Numbered from the stretch's first letter, positions 42,636 through 50,812 are shown. The stretch is 64,000 nt of DNA from Streptomyces sp. ISL-98 (GCF_018614055.1 NZ_JAGGPB010000001.1:62001-126000), one strand, 5' to 3'. Notes: generated by a model from the letters alone, not told the origin. Numbers and translations: made by a program.

Positions 42636-43863
42636 ATGACCATCGCGACGCCTCTGCGGCCGCCCGGACAGCGCACCCGTACAAGCCCGTCAGGCACCGG
42701 ACCGCCCGCGCGACGGCGGCTCGCGGACCGCCTGCGCCCGCTCTCGCCCGGCCCCACCGACCGGAACGTTCTGTGGTTGTACGTGCTCACCCGCACCGGC
42801 GTCTGGACCACCGCCTACTGCACGCGGTGGCTGTTCCCTTCCGACCGCAAAGACCCATGACGTACAGCCGGCGCTGGCGTCGTGGGGCCAGTGGGACTGG
42901 TGGCACTACCTGCACATAGCCCAGAGCGGTTACTTCCCCGACGGGGCCGGGCCCTGGACGGACGGCTGGGACAACAGGGAGGCCTTCTTCCCCGGCTTCC
43001 CGCTCCTCCTGCGCGCCGTCCACACCGTGATCCCCGACTGGACGGTGGCGGGGCTGCTCATCTCCTTCGTGTCGGGGGCCGTCGCCGTCCTGGCCCTCGC
43101 CCGGATCGCGCAACTCCACGGCGTCACGGGGCAGCGCACTGTGCTCTTCTTCCTGCTGTCGCCGTGTGCGGTATTCCTGGCCGCCGGCTACACCGAGGCG
43201 CTCTTCCTGGCCCTCGCCCTGCCCGCCTGGCTCGCCGCCCAGCGCCGCAACTGGCCGCTCGCGGGCGTCCTGGCGTGCCTGGCCACCGGTGTCCGGGTCA
43301 GCGGGCTCTTCCTGGCGGCGGCCCTGGCCGTGCACTTCGTCGTCACTGCCGAAGCCCCCAGACACTGGCGATCTCTCCCGTGGGTGGCGCTGCCCGCCCT
43401 CCCCGCCGCCCTCTACACCTGGTTCCTGCACACGCACACCGGTGACTGGATGGCCTGGAACCACGCCCAGGAACGCGGCTGGTACCGGAACTTCCACGCG
43501 CCCTGGGAGACGTGGCAGAACACCTGGAAAGCGGCCTTCGCGCACACCCAGTCCACCGGTTACGCCGTCATGTTCCAGGCCGAGCTGCTGACGATGGTGG
43601 TCGGCGTCGTACTGCTCGGTGTGCTGCTGAGGCGCCGGAGGTGGCCGGAGGTCGTGTACATCGGGCTCAGCCTGTGGGCCCTCGGGACGTCGTACTGGTA
43701 CACGTCCATCCCGCGCGCCACCCTCCTGTGGTGGCCGATGTGGGTGCTCCTGGCGGGCTGGAGCGTGCGACGCCGCGGGCTGAAAGGGGCGTACATCTGC
43801 GTGGTCGCCCCGCTCTCGACGGTCCTCACCATCACGTTCCTGTCGGGCCGTTGGGCGGGGTGA
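42636..43863 (+). pseudogene. PIG-V-like mannosyltransferase interrupted by a frameshift
   Basis: The ATG 42636 frame (AGGAG eight bases upstream) reads to NVLWLYVLTRTGVWTTAYCTRW and then stops at TGA 42858. The continuation is in the next frame: HDVQPALASWGQWDWWHYLHIAQ, then EAFFPGFPLLLRA and a long polytopic part from 43027 ending at 43863. Removing one C from the CCC at 42854-42857 would restore a single protein of about 408 residues. The family is an integral-membrane dolichol/polyprenyl-phosphate-mannose-dependent glycosyltransferase. The FFPGFPLLLR and AGYTEALFLALAL motifs fit. It is either a real inactivation or a one-base assembly error in a C-run. It follows the sigma/membrane protein pair by about 100 bases. 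Confidence 0.75.
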
Positions 43864-43868
43864 CGCGA

Positions 43869-44465
43869 CTATCGTTCGGGGGACCAGGACGGGTTGCGGC
43901 CCGCGAGTCCGACGACGCGGTCGAGGAGCGGGGCATCGTCCGGTACGTCGACGACCGGTCCGAAAATGCGGTCCCGGCCCGGATCGCCGACCGCCGACGC
44001 CAGGAACTCGTACGACGCCCGAAGACTGGGTTCGTCACCCGGGTACGGCTGTCCGGTGGCGCGGGCCAGGTCCCAGCCGTGCAGCACGATCTCGTTGAGC
44101 GCGACCTGCCCGGCGATCTCCCCCGGCAGGTCGACCCCGCCCGCCTGGGTCATGCCCTCCCAGGCGTCGGGGCTGCGCCAGGCGTCGACGAGCTCGTCGA
44201 GCCGGCTCGGGAGCCGGGTGCGCCAGTCGTCGTCGAGTACGGGCAGGGCGGTGCCGGGGTCGGTACCGGTGGTCGGCCCGAACTCCTTCTTCGCCGCGTC
44301 ACGGAAGGCGGCGGTCAGCCCGAGGAGGTGGCCCAGGAGATGACGTACCTCGTACTTCTCGCAGGGCGTGGGGGCGGAGAGCGCGTCGTCGCTGACCCCG
44401 TCGAGCAGCTGGGCGACCTGGCGGGCGGGGGGTGCGAGGTCGAACAGTGGCTTCTGGGCAGTCAT
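43869..44465 (-). CDS. TIGR03086-type DinB/maleylpyruvate-isomerase-fold protein
   Basis: A 198-residue four-helix-bundle protein of the actinobacterial mycothiol-dependent maleylpyruvate isomerase superfamily. The start is ATG 44465 with GGAGGA. Visible: LDGVSDDALSAPTPCEKYEVRHLLGHLLGLTAAFRDAA near residues 21-58 (the first metal-site His), LNEIVLHGWDLARATGQPY near 122-140 (second metal-site HxxD-like), and the C-terminal DRIFGPVVDVPDDAPLLDRVVGLAGRNPSW. Members bind a divalent metal and often act with mycothiol; the substrate is unknown. It converges on the mannosyltransferase with only five bases between. Confidence 0.82.
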   Translation of the reverse strand: MTAQKPLFDLAPPARQVAQLLDGVSDDALSAPTPCEKYEVRHLLGHLLGLTAAFRDAAKKEFGPTTGTDPGTALPVLDDDWRTRLPSRLDELVDAWRSPDAWEGMTQAGGVDLPGEIAGQVALNEIVLHGWDLARATGQPYPGDEPSLRASYEFLASAVGDPGRDRIFGPVVDVPDDAPLLDRVVGLAGRNPSWSPER

Positions 44466-44530
44466 GGCGATTCCTCCGGGGTGCGATGAGGATGGCGGCG
44501 TCTGTCGTGAGTGGTGACTGCGGCGCGGGC

Positions 44531-44600
44531 CGGAACTCATCGGTGCGGGTGCGGTGCGGCCAGTTGTCTTTCCCCACCCCGCCCCTTCCCGTAACTGGGG
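44531..44600 (-). repeat. Dispersed G-rich intergenic repeat, copy 2
   Basis: Read on the minus strand: GGGAAGGGGCGGGGTGGGG, then AAA, a short gap, CTGGCCGCACCGCACCC. The module order matches 21090-21160. It lies between genes and no protein covers it. Confidence 0.5.
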
Positions 44601-44630
44601 CTCCGCACCCAGCCCCGCTCCTCAGACGCC

Positions 44631-44654
44631 GGAGGGCTGAAGATTCAGCCCTCC
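44631..44654. terminator. Hairpin inside the intergenic repeat region
   Basis: GGAGGGCTGAA at 44631-44641 and TTCAGCCCTCC at 44644-44654 form an 11-bp perfect inverted repeat with a 2-nt spacer. It is downstream of the acyltransferase gene and so may end the leftward siderophore transcript. Confidence 0.6.
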
Positions 44655-44704
44655 GGGGGTCTGGGGGCTTTCCCCCCCCACGCGGCGGGGGCCGCAAATG
44701 TCAC

Positions 44705-44765
44705 AGCCGGGAAGGGGCGGGGGGTGGATAGCGCCGCAGACAGCCCGCACCCGCACACGCACCCA
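44705..44765 (+). repeat. Dispersed G-rich intergenic repeat, copy 3
   Basis: GGGAAGGGGCGGGGGGTGG is followed by GCGCCGCAGACAGCCC and a CGCACC-rich end, matching the GCGCCGCAGGCAGCCC of copy 1 at 21120-21137. Confidence 0.5.
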
Positions 44766-44776
44766 ATCGCCCACCC

Positions 44777-45385
44777 CTAGCCCACCCAATCCCCCCGCCC
44801 CAAGAACGCCAGCCGCGCCCGCTTCTCCGGCAGGAAGACGTCCGGCAGGTCGATCTCCGGCATCACGACCTCCGCCCCCAGCGCAAACCCCACCCTCTCC
44901 AGACGCGCTATCGCCTTGCCATTGAGCGCATCGGGCTCCGCCACCAACCGCTGCCGGTCCGGGTCCGCGAACAGGTAAGCGACCAGCACGGACAGCAGGT
45001 GCGCCGTGAAGCCCCGCTCCGCGCCGCCGCCGCCCGAGGGGCCGATCAGCAGGTGGACGCCGTAATCGCCCGGCTGGACGTCGTAGCACTCGCTCACCCG
45101 GTCCGCCTCCGGGTCGTACGTCTGGAAGAGCGCCACCGGCTCGCCGTCCCGCACAGCGAGGTACGCGTGGTGCGTGGTCAGCGAGTCGAGGTGCTCGTAG
45201 ATCTCCTGGACCTGCTCGCGGGTCGCGCCGCCCATGCCCCAGAACCGGGCCCGCTCCTCGGTGACCCAGCCGTGGAGCAGCTCCGCGTCGCGTGCGGGGT
45301 TCACGGGGACCAGGCGGACCGTTCCGAAGCCTTCGATCTTCTGCTCGTACACCGGCTCAGCGGTCACGGGGGTCGCGGGGGTCAT
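44777..45385 (-). CDS. Siderophore-type acyl-CoA acyltransferase (IucB/DesC-like, DesH-like)
   Basis: A 202-residue GNAT of the AlcB/IucB/RhbD group that acylates N-hydroxylated amines in hydroxamate siderophores. The family features are GFGTVRLVPVNPARDAELLHGWVTEERARFWGM near residues 19-51, EPVALFQTYDPEADRVSECYDVQPGDYGVHLLIGP near 81-115, LVAYLFADPDRQRLVAEPDALNGKAIARLERVGF near 133-166, and the C-terminal LPEKRARLAFLGR. The ATG lies 29 bases inside the end of the upstream acylase gene, so the two are co-transcribed from the iron-box promoter. I recall an acylase/acyltransferase pair named desG/desH in arylated desferrioxamine clusters; this pair resembles it. Confidence 0.85.
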   Translation of the reverse strand: MTPATPVTAEPVYEQKIEGFGTVRLVPVNPARDAELLHGWVTEERARFWGMGGATREQVQEIYEHLDSLTTHHAYLAVRDGEPVALFQTYDPEADRVSECYDVQPGDYGVHLLIGPSGGGGAERGFTAHLLSVLVAYLFADPDRQRLVAEPDALNGKAIARLERVGFALGAEVVMPEIDLPDVFLPEKRARLAFLGRGDWVG

Positions 45386-47477
45386 GGTTCTCCTTGGTCA
45401 GGTGGTTCCACTCGGTGGTCACGGGGACGAGTCCGCCCCGCAGCCACAACGGCATTTGGTCGTGGTGGTGAGCGTCGCCGGGAACGCCGGACGCACCGAG
45501 CGGCACCACCCAGAGGCTGTCCTCGCGCCGCGCGAGGTCCCATACGTAGCGGGCGGCGGGCCCGCGCGCACAGCGGTCGGTGACGCCGGGGACGCTCGAC
45601 GTCGACAGCACGCAGTCGTGGTCGCCGGGCAGCCCGGGCCATCCCCCGGGCGGCGCCGACTCGACCGCCTGCCACGGCGTCAGGCGGTGTACGTCGCCCC
45701 AGGGCATCGTCGGCGTGTCAGAGGCTGCGGCCACCGCCTCGACGGCCGCCCTGACCGCCGCGGGCCTGTCGATGCCCGGCAGCAGGTCGGTCGTCAGCAG
45801 GGTTGCCAGCGCGAACCCGACCCGGGGAGTGAGCGCGAGCCAGGGCAGGAAGACCCCCGGGTACGAGGGGTCCGCCACCGGCTCGGTCAGCGCGGCCAGG
45901 TCGGGATGGGCCGCGAGCCGCCGCACCACCTCAGTCCGTACGGCGGCGTACACCGTGGCGTCGGTGCTGTCCGCCTCCATCCGCCGGTCCCAGCGCAGGA
46001 GTTGGTCCCGCAGGCGCTCGCCCTGCGGGCTGAGTCCGTCGAGTCCGGACAGCATGCCGAGCAGGGGGCGGGCCGAGGCGAGATGCGTGTCCGTGTGGAC
46101 GGCGGCCATGTCCGGGGCCGACCAGGACTTCGACCCGTCGAGCAGCTGCTTGATGCGGTCGGCGCGGTACGGCGGTGCGAATTCGACGCCGAGCGGCGCG
46201 GCGAGTCCGCGCTGGTTCGCCATGACGGCGACGCCGCTCACGTCCGCGCGCGGCATCGGCTCGTGTACGCCGCGCCATGCGTGGCCCGGCTCCCAGGCAG
46301 GTACGACGCGCAGGCCGTTGTCCCGGTGGCGCAGCGGGACGCGGCCGGCGACGCGGTGCAGCAGGCCGCCCGCGGTGTCGGCGGCCTGTACGACGTTGAC
46401 GGGCTCGACCCACTGGTCGACCGCCCGGTCCACGTCGTCGACGGTCCGCGCGCGGAGCAATGCGGGCAGCGCGCCGAAGCCGAGCTCCTCGTACACGCGG
46501 GTCGGGCAGCGCAGGCTGACAACCATCTCGTCGCCGGGGCCGCCGATGATGACGGGGCCGCGCTCGGTCTCGATCACCTCGACCTCGACGGGATCGCCGC
46601 CCGCGACCTCGATGGTCTCGGTGTGGGCGGTGGCGGGCCGCCAGCCGTCAGGGCCGAGGGCCTCGACCACCTTGACGTCCCCGGCCCCGTCCGTACTGCG
46701 ACGCAGCCGCTCGCGGTAGAGGTCCTGGTAGTCGGCCATGGCGTTGGTGATGGCCCATGCCACGCTGTTCGTGTGCCCGAAGTGGGCGATTCCGGGGATG
46801 CCGGGGACGGCAAGGCCGATCACGTCGAACTCGGGACAGGCCAGCCGGATCTGCTGATACACCCCCGGGTCCTCGATGAACCTGTGCGGGTCGCCCGCGA
46901 TCAGCGGAGCCCCGGTGGCGGTGCGCTCGCCGGTGACGAGCCAGCCGTTGCTTCCGGAGGTGCCGGGGCCGTCGGTGGCGAACAGGGTGATGGCGTCGTC
47001 GCCGAGCCTGCGGGCGACCTCCTCGCGCCACAGCTTGGTCGGGAAGCCCGCGAAGAGGATGTGCGTCGCCAGCCAGATGCCGAGCGGCGTCCACGGCTGC
47101 CACTCGCCCGGGGCCAGCCCGGTGCTGGCGAACTCCGGCGCCCGGAGCGCACCTTCGGCGAGACCGGCGTTGACCCCGTCGACGTAACTCTCGACCCACG
47201 CGGCCGTCTCCGCGTCGAGGCTGCGGAAGCAGCGCCGGGCGGTGTCGTCCAGCCGCGACTGGCGGGCGAAGCGGTCCCAGCCGACGGCGTCGGCGCCGAG
47301 GAAGGCGGCCGTGGTGCCCTGCGACCTGTGCCGCTCGACCTCGATCTGCCAGGCGCGGTCGGTGGCGGCGTTGCGGCCCTGGGCGAATGCGAGTTCATGT
47401 GCGCTGCTCGCGCGGAGATGGGGAATTCCCCAGGCGTCCCGGAAGACCTCGGTGCTCACTCTGTTCCTGTTCCCCAT
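45357..47477 (-). CDS. Penicillin-acylase-like Ntn hydrolase in an iron-regulated operon (DesG-like)
   Basis: A 706-residue member of the penicillin amidase (S45) family, which self-cleaves to expose a catalytic Ser at the start of the beta chain. That site is visible as GTSGSNGWLVTG with Ser176. Other landmarks are EVFRDAWGIPHLRA near residues 10-23, FAQGRNAATDRAWQIEVERHRSQG near 31-54, GDPHRFIEDPGVYQQIRLACPEFDVIGLAVPGIPGIAHFGHTNSVAWAITNAMADYQDLY near 194-254, and VMANQRG in the C-terminal half. No signal peptide is visible. An iron box lies directly upstream. It may transfer or hydrolyse arylacyl groups on a hydroxamate siderophore, or provide phenylacetate. This is inference from context and the adjoining acyltransferase. 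Confidence 0.85.
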   Translation of the reverse strand: MGNRNRVSTEVFRDAWGIPHLRASSAHELAFAQGRNAATDRAWQIEVERHRSQGTTAAFLGADAVGWDRFARQSRLDDTARRCFRSLDAETAAWVESYVDGVNAGLAEGALRAPEFASTGLAPGEWQPWTPLGIWLATHILFAGFPTKLWREEVARRLGDDAITLFATDGPGTSGSNGWLVTGERTATGAPLIAGDPHRFIEDPGVYQQIRLACPEFDVIGLAVPGIPGIAHFGHTNSVAWAITNAMADYQDLYRERLRRSTDGAGDVKVVEALGPDGWRPATAHTETIEVAGGDPVEVEVIETERGPVIIGGPGDEMVVSLRCPTRVYEELGFGALPALLRARTVDDVDRAVDQWVEPVNVVQAADTAGGLLHRVAGRVPLRHRDNGLRVVPAWEPGHAWRGVHEPMPRADVSGVAVMANQRGLAAPLGVEFAPPYRADRIKQLLDGSKSWSAPDMAAVHTDTHLASARPLLGMLSGLDGLSPQGERLRDQLLRWDRRMEADSTDATVYAAVRTEVVRRLAAHPDLAALTEPVADPSYPGVFLPWLALTPRVGFALATLLTTDLLPGIDRPAAVRAAVEAVAAASDTPTMPWGDVHRLTPWQAVESAPPGGWPGLPGDHDCVLSTSSVPGVTDRCARGPAARYVWDLARREDSLWVVPLGASGVPGDAHHHDQMPLWLRGGLVPVTTEWNHLTKENHDPRDPRDR

Positions 47478-47483
47478 CTAGGT

Positions 47484-47502
47484 TTAGGTTAGGCTGACCT
47501 AA
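47484..47502. promoter_or_regulatory. Iron box (DmdR/IdeR operator)
   Basis: TTAGGTTAGGCTGACCTAA, a 19-bp near-perfect match to the actinobacterial iron box TTAGGTTAGGCTCACCTAA as I know it. It lies six bases upstream of the acylase gene start (leftward) and 57 bases upstream of the siderophore-interacting protein gene (rightward), so one bound regulator could repress both when iron is sufficient. Confidence 0.93.
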
Positions 47503-47517
47503 CTTAAAGGACAGTTG

Positions 47518-47537
47518 TCCGGGAAACAATTCCCGGA
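47518..47537. repeat. 8-bp inverted repeat in the leader of the siderophore-interacting protein gene
   Basis: TCCGGGAA (47518-47525), ACAA, TTCCCGGA (47530-47537): perfectly paired arms between the iron box and the ribosome-binding site at about 47545-47550. It could be a second operator or an RNA hairpin. Confidence 0.5.
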
Positions 47538-47558
47538 TCTGTGGGGGAGGAATCTGCG

Positions 47559-48302
47559 GTGGGTCATGGCTGGGAAGGCGCGGTACTCAAATTGCTGCGC
47601 GGCAAGGACTTCACCTTCACCGTGACCGGGGCGGAGCAGGTCACGGAGGACTACAGGCGCCTGCACTTCACGGACGGCGGCCTGCTCGGCGCGGCCGGCG
47701 TGCACCCGACCATGTGGGTGCGGATGTGGTTCGAGAACGCCGGCAAGCCGCACCAGCGCGCCTACACCCTGGTCGACCCCGACGTCGCCGCCGGGACGTT
47801 CAGCCTGGAGTTCGCCCTGCACGACGGGTGCGCGAGCGACTGGGCGCGCAAGGCGCAGCCCGGCGACACGATCGAGGCGACGCTCCAGGGCACGGGCTTC
47901 GACGCGCCGGAGCCGCGGCCGTCGCGGCTGCTGGTGATCGGCGACCCGGCGTCGCTTCCGGCGATCAACTCGCTGCTGGCGGCGATGCCCGAGGTGCCGG
48001 CGACGATCTGGTTCGAGACGTCGCACGCGTCGGACGCCGACCTGCCGATACGGGTCGACCCGGTACGCCATGAGCTGCGGAGGGTCCCTCGGCGGGATGC
48101 GGGTGGGCACCTGGTGGAGGAGGTGAAGGCGGCACTGCCGTCGCTGGTGTCGGCCGCGGAGGACGCGGAGGACGCGGCCGGTGTGTACGTCTGGATCGCG
48201 TGCGACACGGCGACGACGAGGACGCTGACGTCGTATGTACGGAAGGAAGTGGGCCTGCCGAAGGGGCGGGTGCACGGGCTGGGGTACTGGCGCGCGGCGT
48301 AG
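47559..48302 (+). CDS. Siderophore-interacting FAD-binding protein (ferric-siderophore reductase)
   Basis: A 247-residue ViuB/SIP-family flavoprotein that reduces ferric siderophores in the cytoplasm to release iron. I chose GTG 47559 (MGHGWEGAVLKLLRGKDF), with GGGAGG eight bases upstream; GTG 47541 has no site. Features: FTVTGAEQVTEDYRRLHFTD near residues 19-38, the FAD motif HQRAYTLVDPDVAAGTFSLEFALHDG near 67-92, LLVIGDPASLPAINSLLAAMP near 124-144, and the C-terminal VWIACDTATTRTLTSYVRKEVGLPKGRVHGLGYWRAA. It is transcribed divergently from the acylase gene and shares the iron box. Confidence 0.92.
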   Translation: MGHGWEGAVLKLLRGKDFTFTVTGAEQVTEDYRRLHFTDGGLLGAAGVHPTMWVRMWFENAGKPHQRAYTLVDPDVAAGTFSLEFALHDGCASDWARKAQPGDTIEATLQGTGFDAPEPRPSRLLVIGDPASLPAINSLLAAMPEVPATIWFETSHASDADLPIRVDPVRHELRRVPRRDAGGHLVEEVKAALPSLVSAAEDAEDAAGVYVWIACDTATTRTLTSYVRKEVGLPKGRVHGLGYWRAA

Positions 48303-48342
48303 CTGAACCCCTGGGGGTCCTCCCTGGACGTAGTCCTTGCGG

Positions 48343-48405
48343 GAGTTCGAGGAGCGGGGTCTGGGTCGGCCCCCCGGGCGGCGGCAGCCGAAATGCCACA
48401 GGGGA
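48343..48405 (+). repeat. Dispersed intergenic module right of the iron island
   Basis: GAGGAGCGGGGTCTGGGTCGG at about 48350-48370 resembles GAGGAGCGGGGCTGGGTGCGG read on the minus strand at 44603-44623. It is followed by CAGCCGAAATGCCACAG at about 48386-48402, which resembles GGCCGCAAATGTCACAG at 44689-44705. It lies between the siderophore-interacting protein and the MFS gene. Confidence 0.45.
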
Positions 48406-48471
48406 GGAATCCCCCCACCTACGGCAACCGCCCGATCCCGCGCCCCCGCCTCAGATGCCACGCTGCCGCCC

Positions 48472-49671
48472 ATGGCCCGGACAACACCGCACGTCCTGCG
48501 CGACCGCAGCGCAAGCCTCTGCCTGAGCGCCACCCTCGTCTCCGGCTTCGGCACATCCGCGATGTGGCTCGCAGCCGGGATCTGGGTCAAATCCCTCACC
48601 GGGTCGGACAGCCTCGCCGCCCTGACCACGTTCTGCATGTGGGCACCCACCCTCCTCGGCCCCCTCCTCGGCACCGTCGCCGACCGCGTACGCCGCAGAA
48701 CGCTCCTGATCCGGACCAGCGCCGCCATGGCCGTCCTCCTCACCACCCTCCTCCTGGTCGACTCGGCAGCACACCTCTGGATCCTCTTCGCCGTACTGAC
48801 CCTGTACGGCATCAACTCCGTCGTCCACGATGCCGCCGAGGCAGCCCTCATAGCCCGTGCCGTCGACAAACGACTGCTCGGCGACTTCAACGGGCTCCGC
48901 CTGACCGCGGGCGAAGGCATGAAACTGGTCGCGCCACTGGCCGGGGCCGGCCTGTTCGCCCAGTTCGGCGGCGCGACAGTGGCGCTGCTCGACGCCGCGA
49001 CGTTCACGCTCGCCGCCGGGATCTTCGCCCTGCTCGGCATCGAGGAGGAGACGCCCGCCAGGCCCAAGGGGAAAGTGAACTGGTGGGCTCAAACCACCCA
49101 CGGCGCACGCCACCTCTGGCACTCAGCCGCCCTCAGACCACTCGTACTCGCAGGCTCCGCCACGATGCTCCTCGCCGGCCTCAACGGCGCCGCGATCTTC
49201 GCCGTCGTCGACCGGGGCCTCGGCCACTCCCCCGCCTACGTCGGCCTTCTGTACGCGGTGCAGGGCGTCGGCTCCGTACTCGCCGGGCTGCTGGCGGGTC
49301 CGCTGATGCGGCGGATGTCCGAGCGCCGCTTCGCCGCCGCAGGGATCGCACTGTTCGCGACAGCCGTGGCCGCGCGTGCCCTGCCGTACGACGCGGTGGT
49401 GCTGGCGAGCGCAGCCGCGGTCGGCCTCGGCCTGCCCTGCGTCCTCGTCGCGGCACTGACGGCGGTCCAGCGCGAGACCCCGGACGCACTGCTCGGCCGC
49501 GTGGCAGCCACCGCCAACACCCTCGTCTACGCCCCGAACGCGCTCGCCCTCGCCCTCGGCGCCGGCCTGATCGCGGTCGTGGACCATGCCGCACTGCTGG
49601 CCACCACGGGCGCGGCCGGGCTGCTGACCGCCCTGGCACTCACGGCCGCAGGGCGTCGCGTACGAGCCTGA
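48472..49671 (+). CDS. MFS transporter
   Basis: A 399-residue protein with about twelve hydrophobic segments and the MFS loop 2-3 signature GTVADRVRRRTLLIRTSA near residues 66-83. It has a DHA3/EntS-like look (SATLVSGFGTSAMWLAAGIWVKSLTGSDSLAALTTFCMWAPTLLGPL), the type often used for siderophore or drug export. The ATG at 48472 is preceded by no obvious Shine-Dalgarno sequence. It follows the iron-regulated reductase by about 170 bases, separated by a repeat, so participation in siderophore export is possible but unproven. Its end overlaps the convergent gene by 32 bases. Confidence 0.85.
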   Translation: MARTTPHVLRDRSASLCLSATLVSGFGTSAMWLAAGIWVKSLTGSDSLAALTTFCMWAPTLLGPLLGTVADRVRRRTLLIRTSAAMAVLLTTLLLVDSAAHLWILFAVLTLYGINSVVHDAAEAALIARAVDKRLLGDFNGLRLTAGEGMKLVAPLAGAGLFAQFGGATVALLDAATFTLAAGIFALLGIEEETPARPKGKVNWWAQTTHGARHLWHSAALRPLVLAGSATMLLAGLNGAAIFAVVDRGLGHSPAYVGLLYAVQGVGSVLAGLLAGPLMRRMSERRFAAAGIALFATAVAARALPYDAVVLASAAAVGLGLPCVLVAALTAVQRETPDALLGRVAATANTLVYAPNALALALGAGLIAVVDHAALLATTGAAGLLTALALTAAGRRVRA

Positions 49672-50812
49672 GATCGGCGTCGGAGGCCAAACCGGCGTGG
49701 TAGAGGCGCAGTTCGGTCGCGCCCAGCGACGCGGCCCGTTCGGCGTCCCGGGCGAGCGTGGCGGGGCTGCCGCCCATGCCGGACACGACGGTGAGGTTGG
49801 CGGCGACGACCTCACCACCGGTGCCGCGCCCCACGAAGCGCGCCAGCAGCTCCGGTCCGCCGGTGCACGGCACGACCACGCCGTCCGCGACACCGAGGAT
49901 GTGCCGGGGCTCGACACCGGCGTTCGCACCGCAGTGGTACGCCGCCGGGTCGGCGTGCAGCAGCACTTGGAAGCCGGGGGGCGCGGCGGCCCGTACCGCT
50001 TCGACGGCCGCTTCCTGGAGCGTACGGGCGGACCGCGCACGCCACGCGAGGCTCACGGCCGCGAGATCCGCACCGAGGAGCTTCTCGACGCCCGGCCACC
50101 CGGCGCCGCAGGAGGACGCCCCGCCGGACCACACCGGCCCCAGCGCCCGCCGCACCGCTCCGCTCAACTCCCCTGCACCGAACCCAAGTTCCACATAGCC
50201 CGCCTCGCATACCGCGCAGAAGCAGAGCGACATCAGGTACTGCGCCGCGTCCCCGAGCCCCACCCCCGCGATCTTGTCGTGGCCGTGCAGATGGGCCAGC
50301 CCGTACCAGCCGCAGGACTCCAGCTCGGTGCCATGCGCCCCGGGGCGTACGGCCGCTTCCGCCGCGAGGCCGGTCAGGTACGTGCGTACGGCGGGCTGGG
50401 CGATGCAGGGGGCCCACGGGTAGCGGTCGCCGTACGCGTTGACGACGGAGGTGTCCGGGCGGTCGGCGCCGAGGCGGGAGTTGTGGGCGAGCACCACCCA
50501 GGAGTGGACGTCGAGCCCGGCGGCCGCGAGCGCTTCGGCCGCCTCGCCGTACGGGTCGGCGGTGGGGGCCCAGGCCCCGGCGGCGTACGGCCGCAGGCGC
50601 TGCCCGGCCCAGCGGCCCTCGTCGACGGGGTAGAGCACGGCGGCGTGTTCGGCGGTGACGATGCGGTGGCGCGGGTGGCGCGGAGTCAGGGCCCTGGTCG
50701 AGTGGTAAGCGGAGGCGAGGGTGACCTGTTGTACGCCTAGGTCCGCGATGCGGGCTGCGGCGTCCGGGTCGCCGACGACGTCCCAGGGGTAGAGGAAGGC
50801 GGCGGCCTTCAC
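49640..50812 (-). CDS. Unknown TIM-barrel-like (putative glycoside hydrolase-like) protein coupled to the dehydratase
   Basis: A 390-residue cytoplasmic protein of no family I can name firmly. The start is GTG 50812 within the stop of the dehydratase gene (GTGA). It begins VKAAAFLYPWDVVGDPDAA. Conserved-looking parts are WVVLAHNSRLG near 105-115, ELESCGWYGLAHLHGHDK near 163-180, a cysteine motif C-F-C-A-V-C at 197-202 (LMSLCFCAVCEAGYVELG), and LLHADPAAYHCGANAG near 300. The alternation of predicted strands and helices and the acidic/His residues suggest a barrel hydrolase, perhaps with a metal held by the cysteines. Tight coupling with the dehydratase suggests a role in sugar-acid use. Confidence 0.7.
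   Translation of the reverse strand: MKAAAFLYPWDVVGDPDAAARIADLGVQQVTLASAYHSTRALTPRHPRHRIVTAEHAAVLYPVDEGRWAGQRLRPYAAGAWAPTADPYGEAAEALAAAGLDVHSWVVLAHNSRLGADRPDTSVVNAYGDRYPWAPCIAQPAVRTYLTGLAAEAAVRPGAHGTELESCGWYGLAHLHGHDKIAGVGLGDAAQYLMSLCFCAVCEAGYVELGFGAGELSGAVRRALGPVWSGGASSCGAGWPGVEKLLGADLAAVSLAWRARSARTLQEAAVEAVRAAAPPGFQVLLHADPAAYHCGANAGVEPRHILGVADGVVVPCTGGPELLARFVGRGTGGEVVAANLTVVSGMGGSPATLARDAERAASLGATELRLYHAGLASDADLRLVRDALRP

Larger units (their letters stand above)
44466..44776. other. Repeat-filled intergenic region left of the iron island
   Basis: These 311 bases lie between two leftward genes and hold no convincing ORF. They contain an inverted pair of the dispersed G-rich repeat (44531-44600 on the minus strand, 44705-44765 on the plus strand) around a strong hairpin at 44631-44654, plus a GAGGAGCGGGG module (44592-44630, minus) that recurs at 48346-48372. 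Confidence 0.6.

Noticed and set aside
45234..47492. 752-codon open frame on the plus strand
   Set aside because: It is the shadow of the penicillin-acylase-like gene, which has a clear SNGW nucleophile site and an iron-box promoter.
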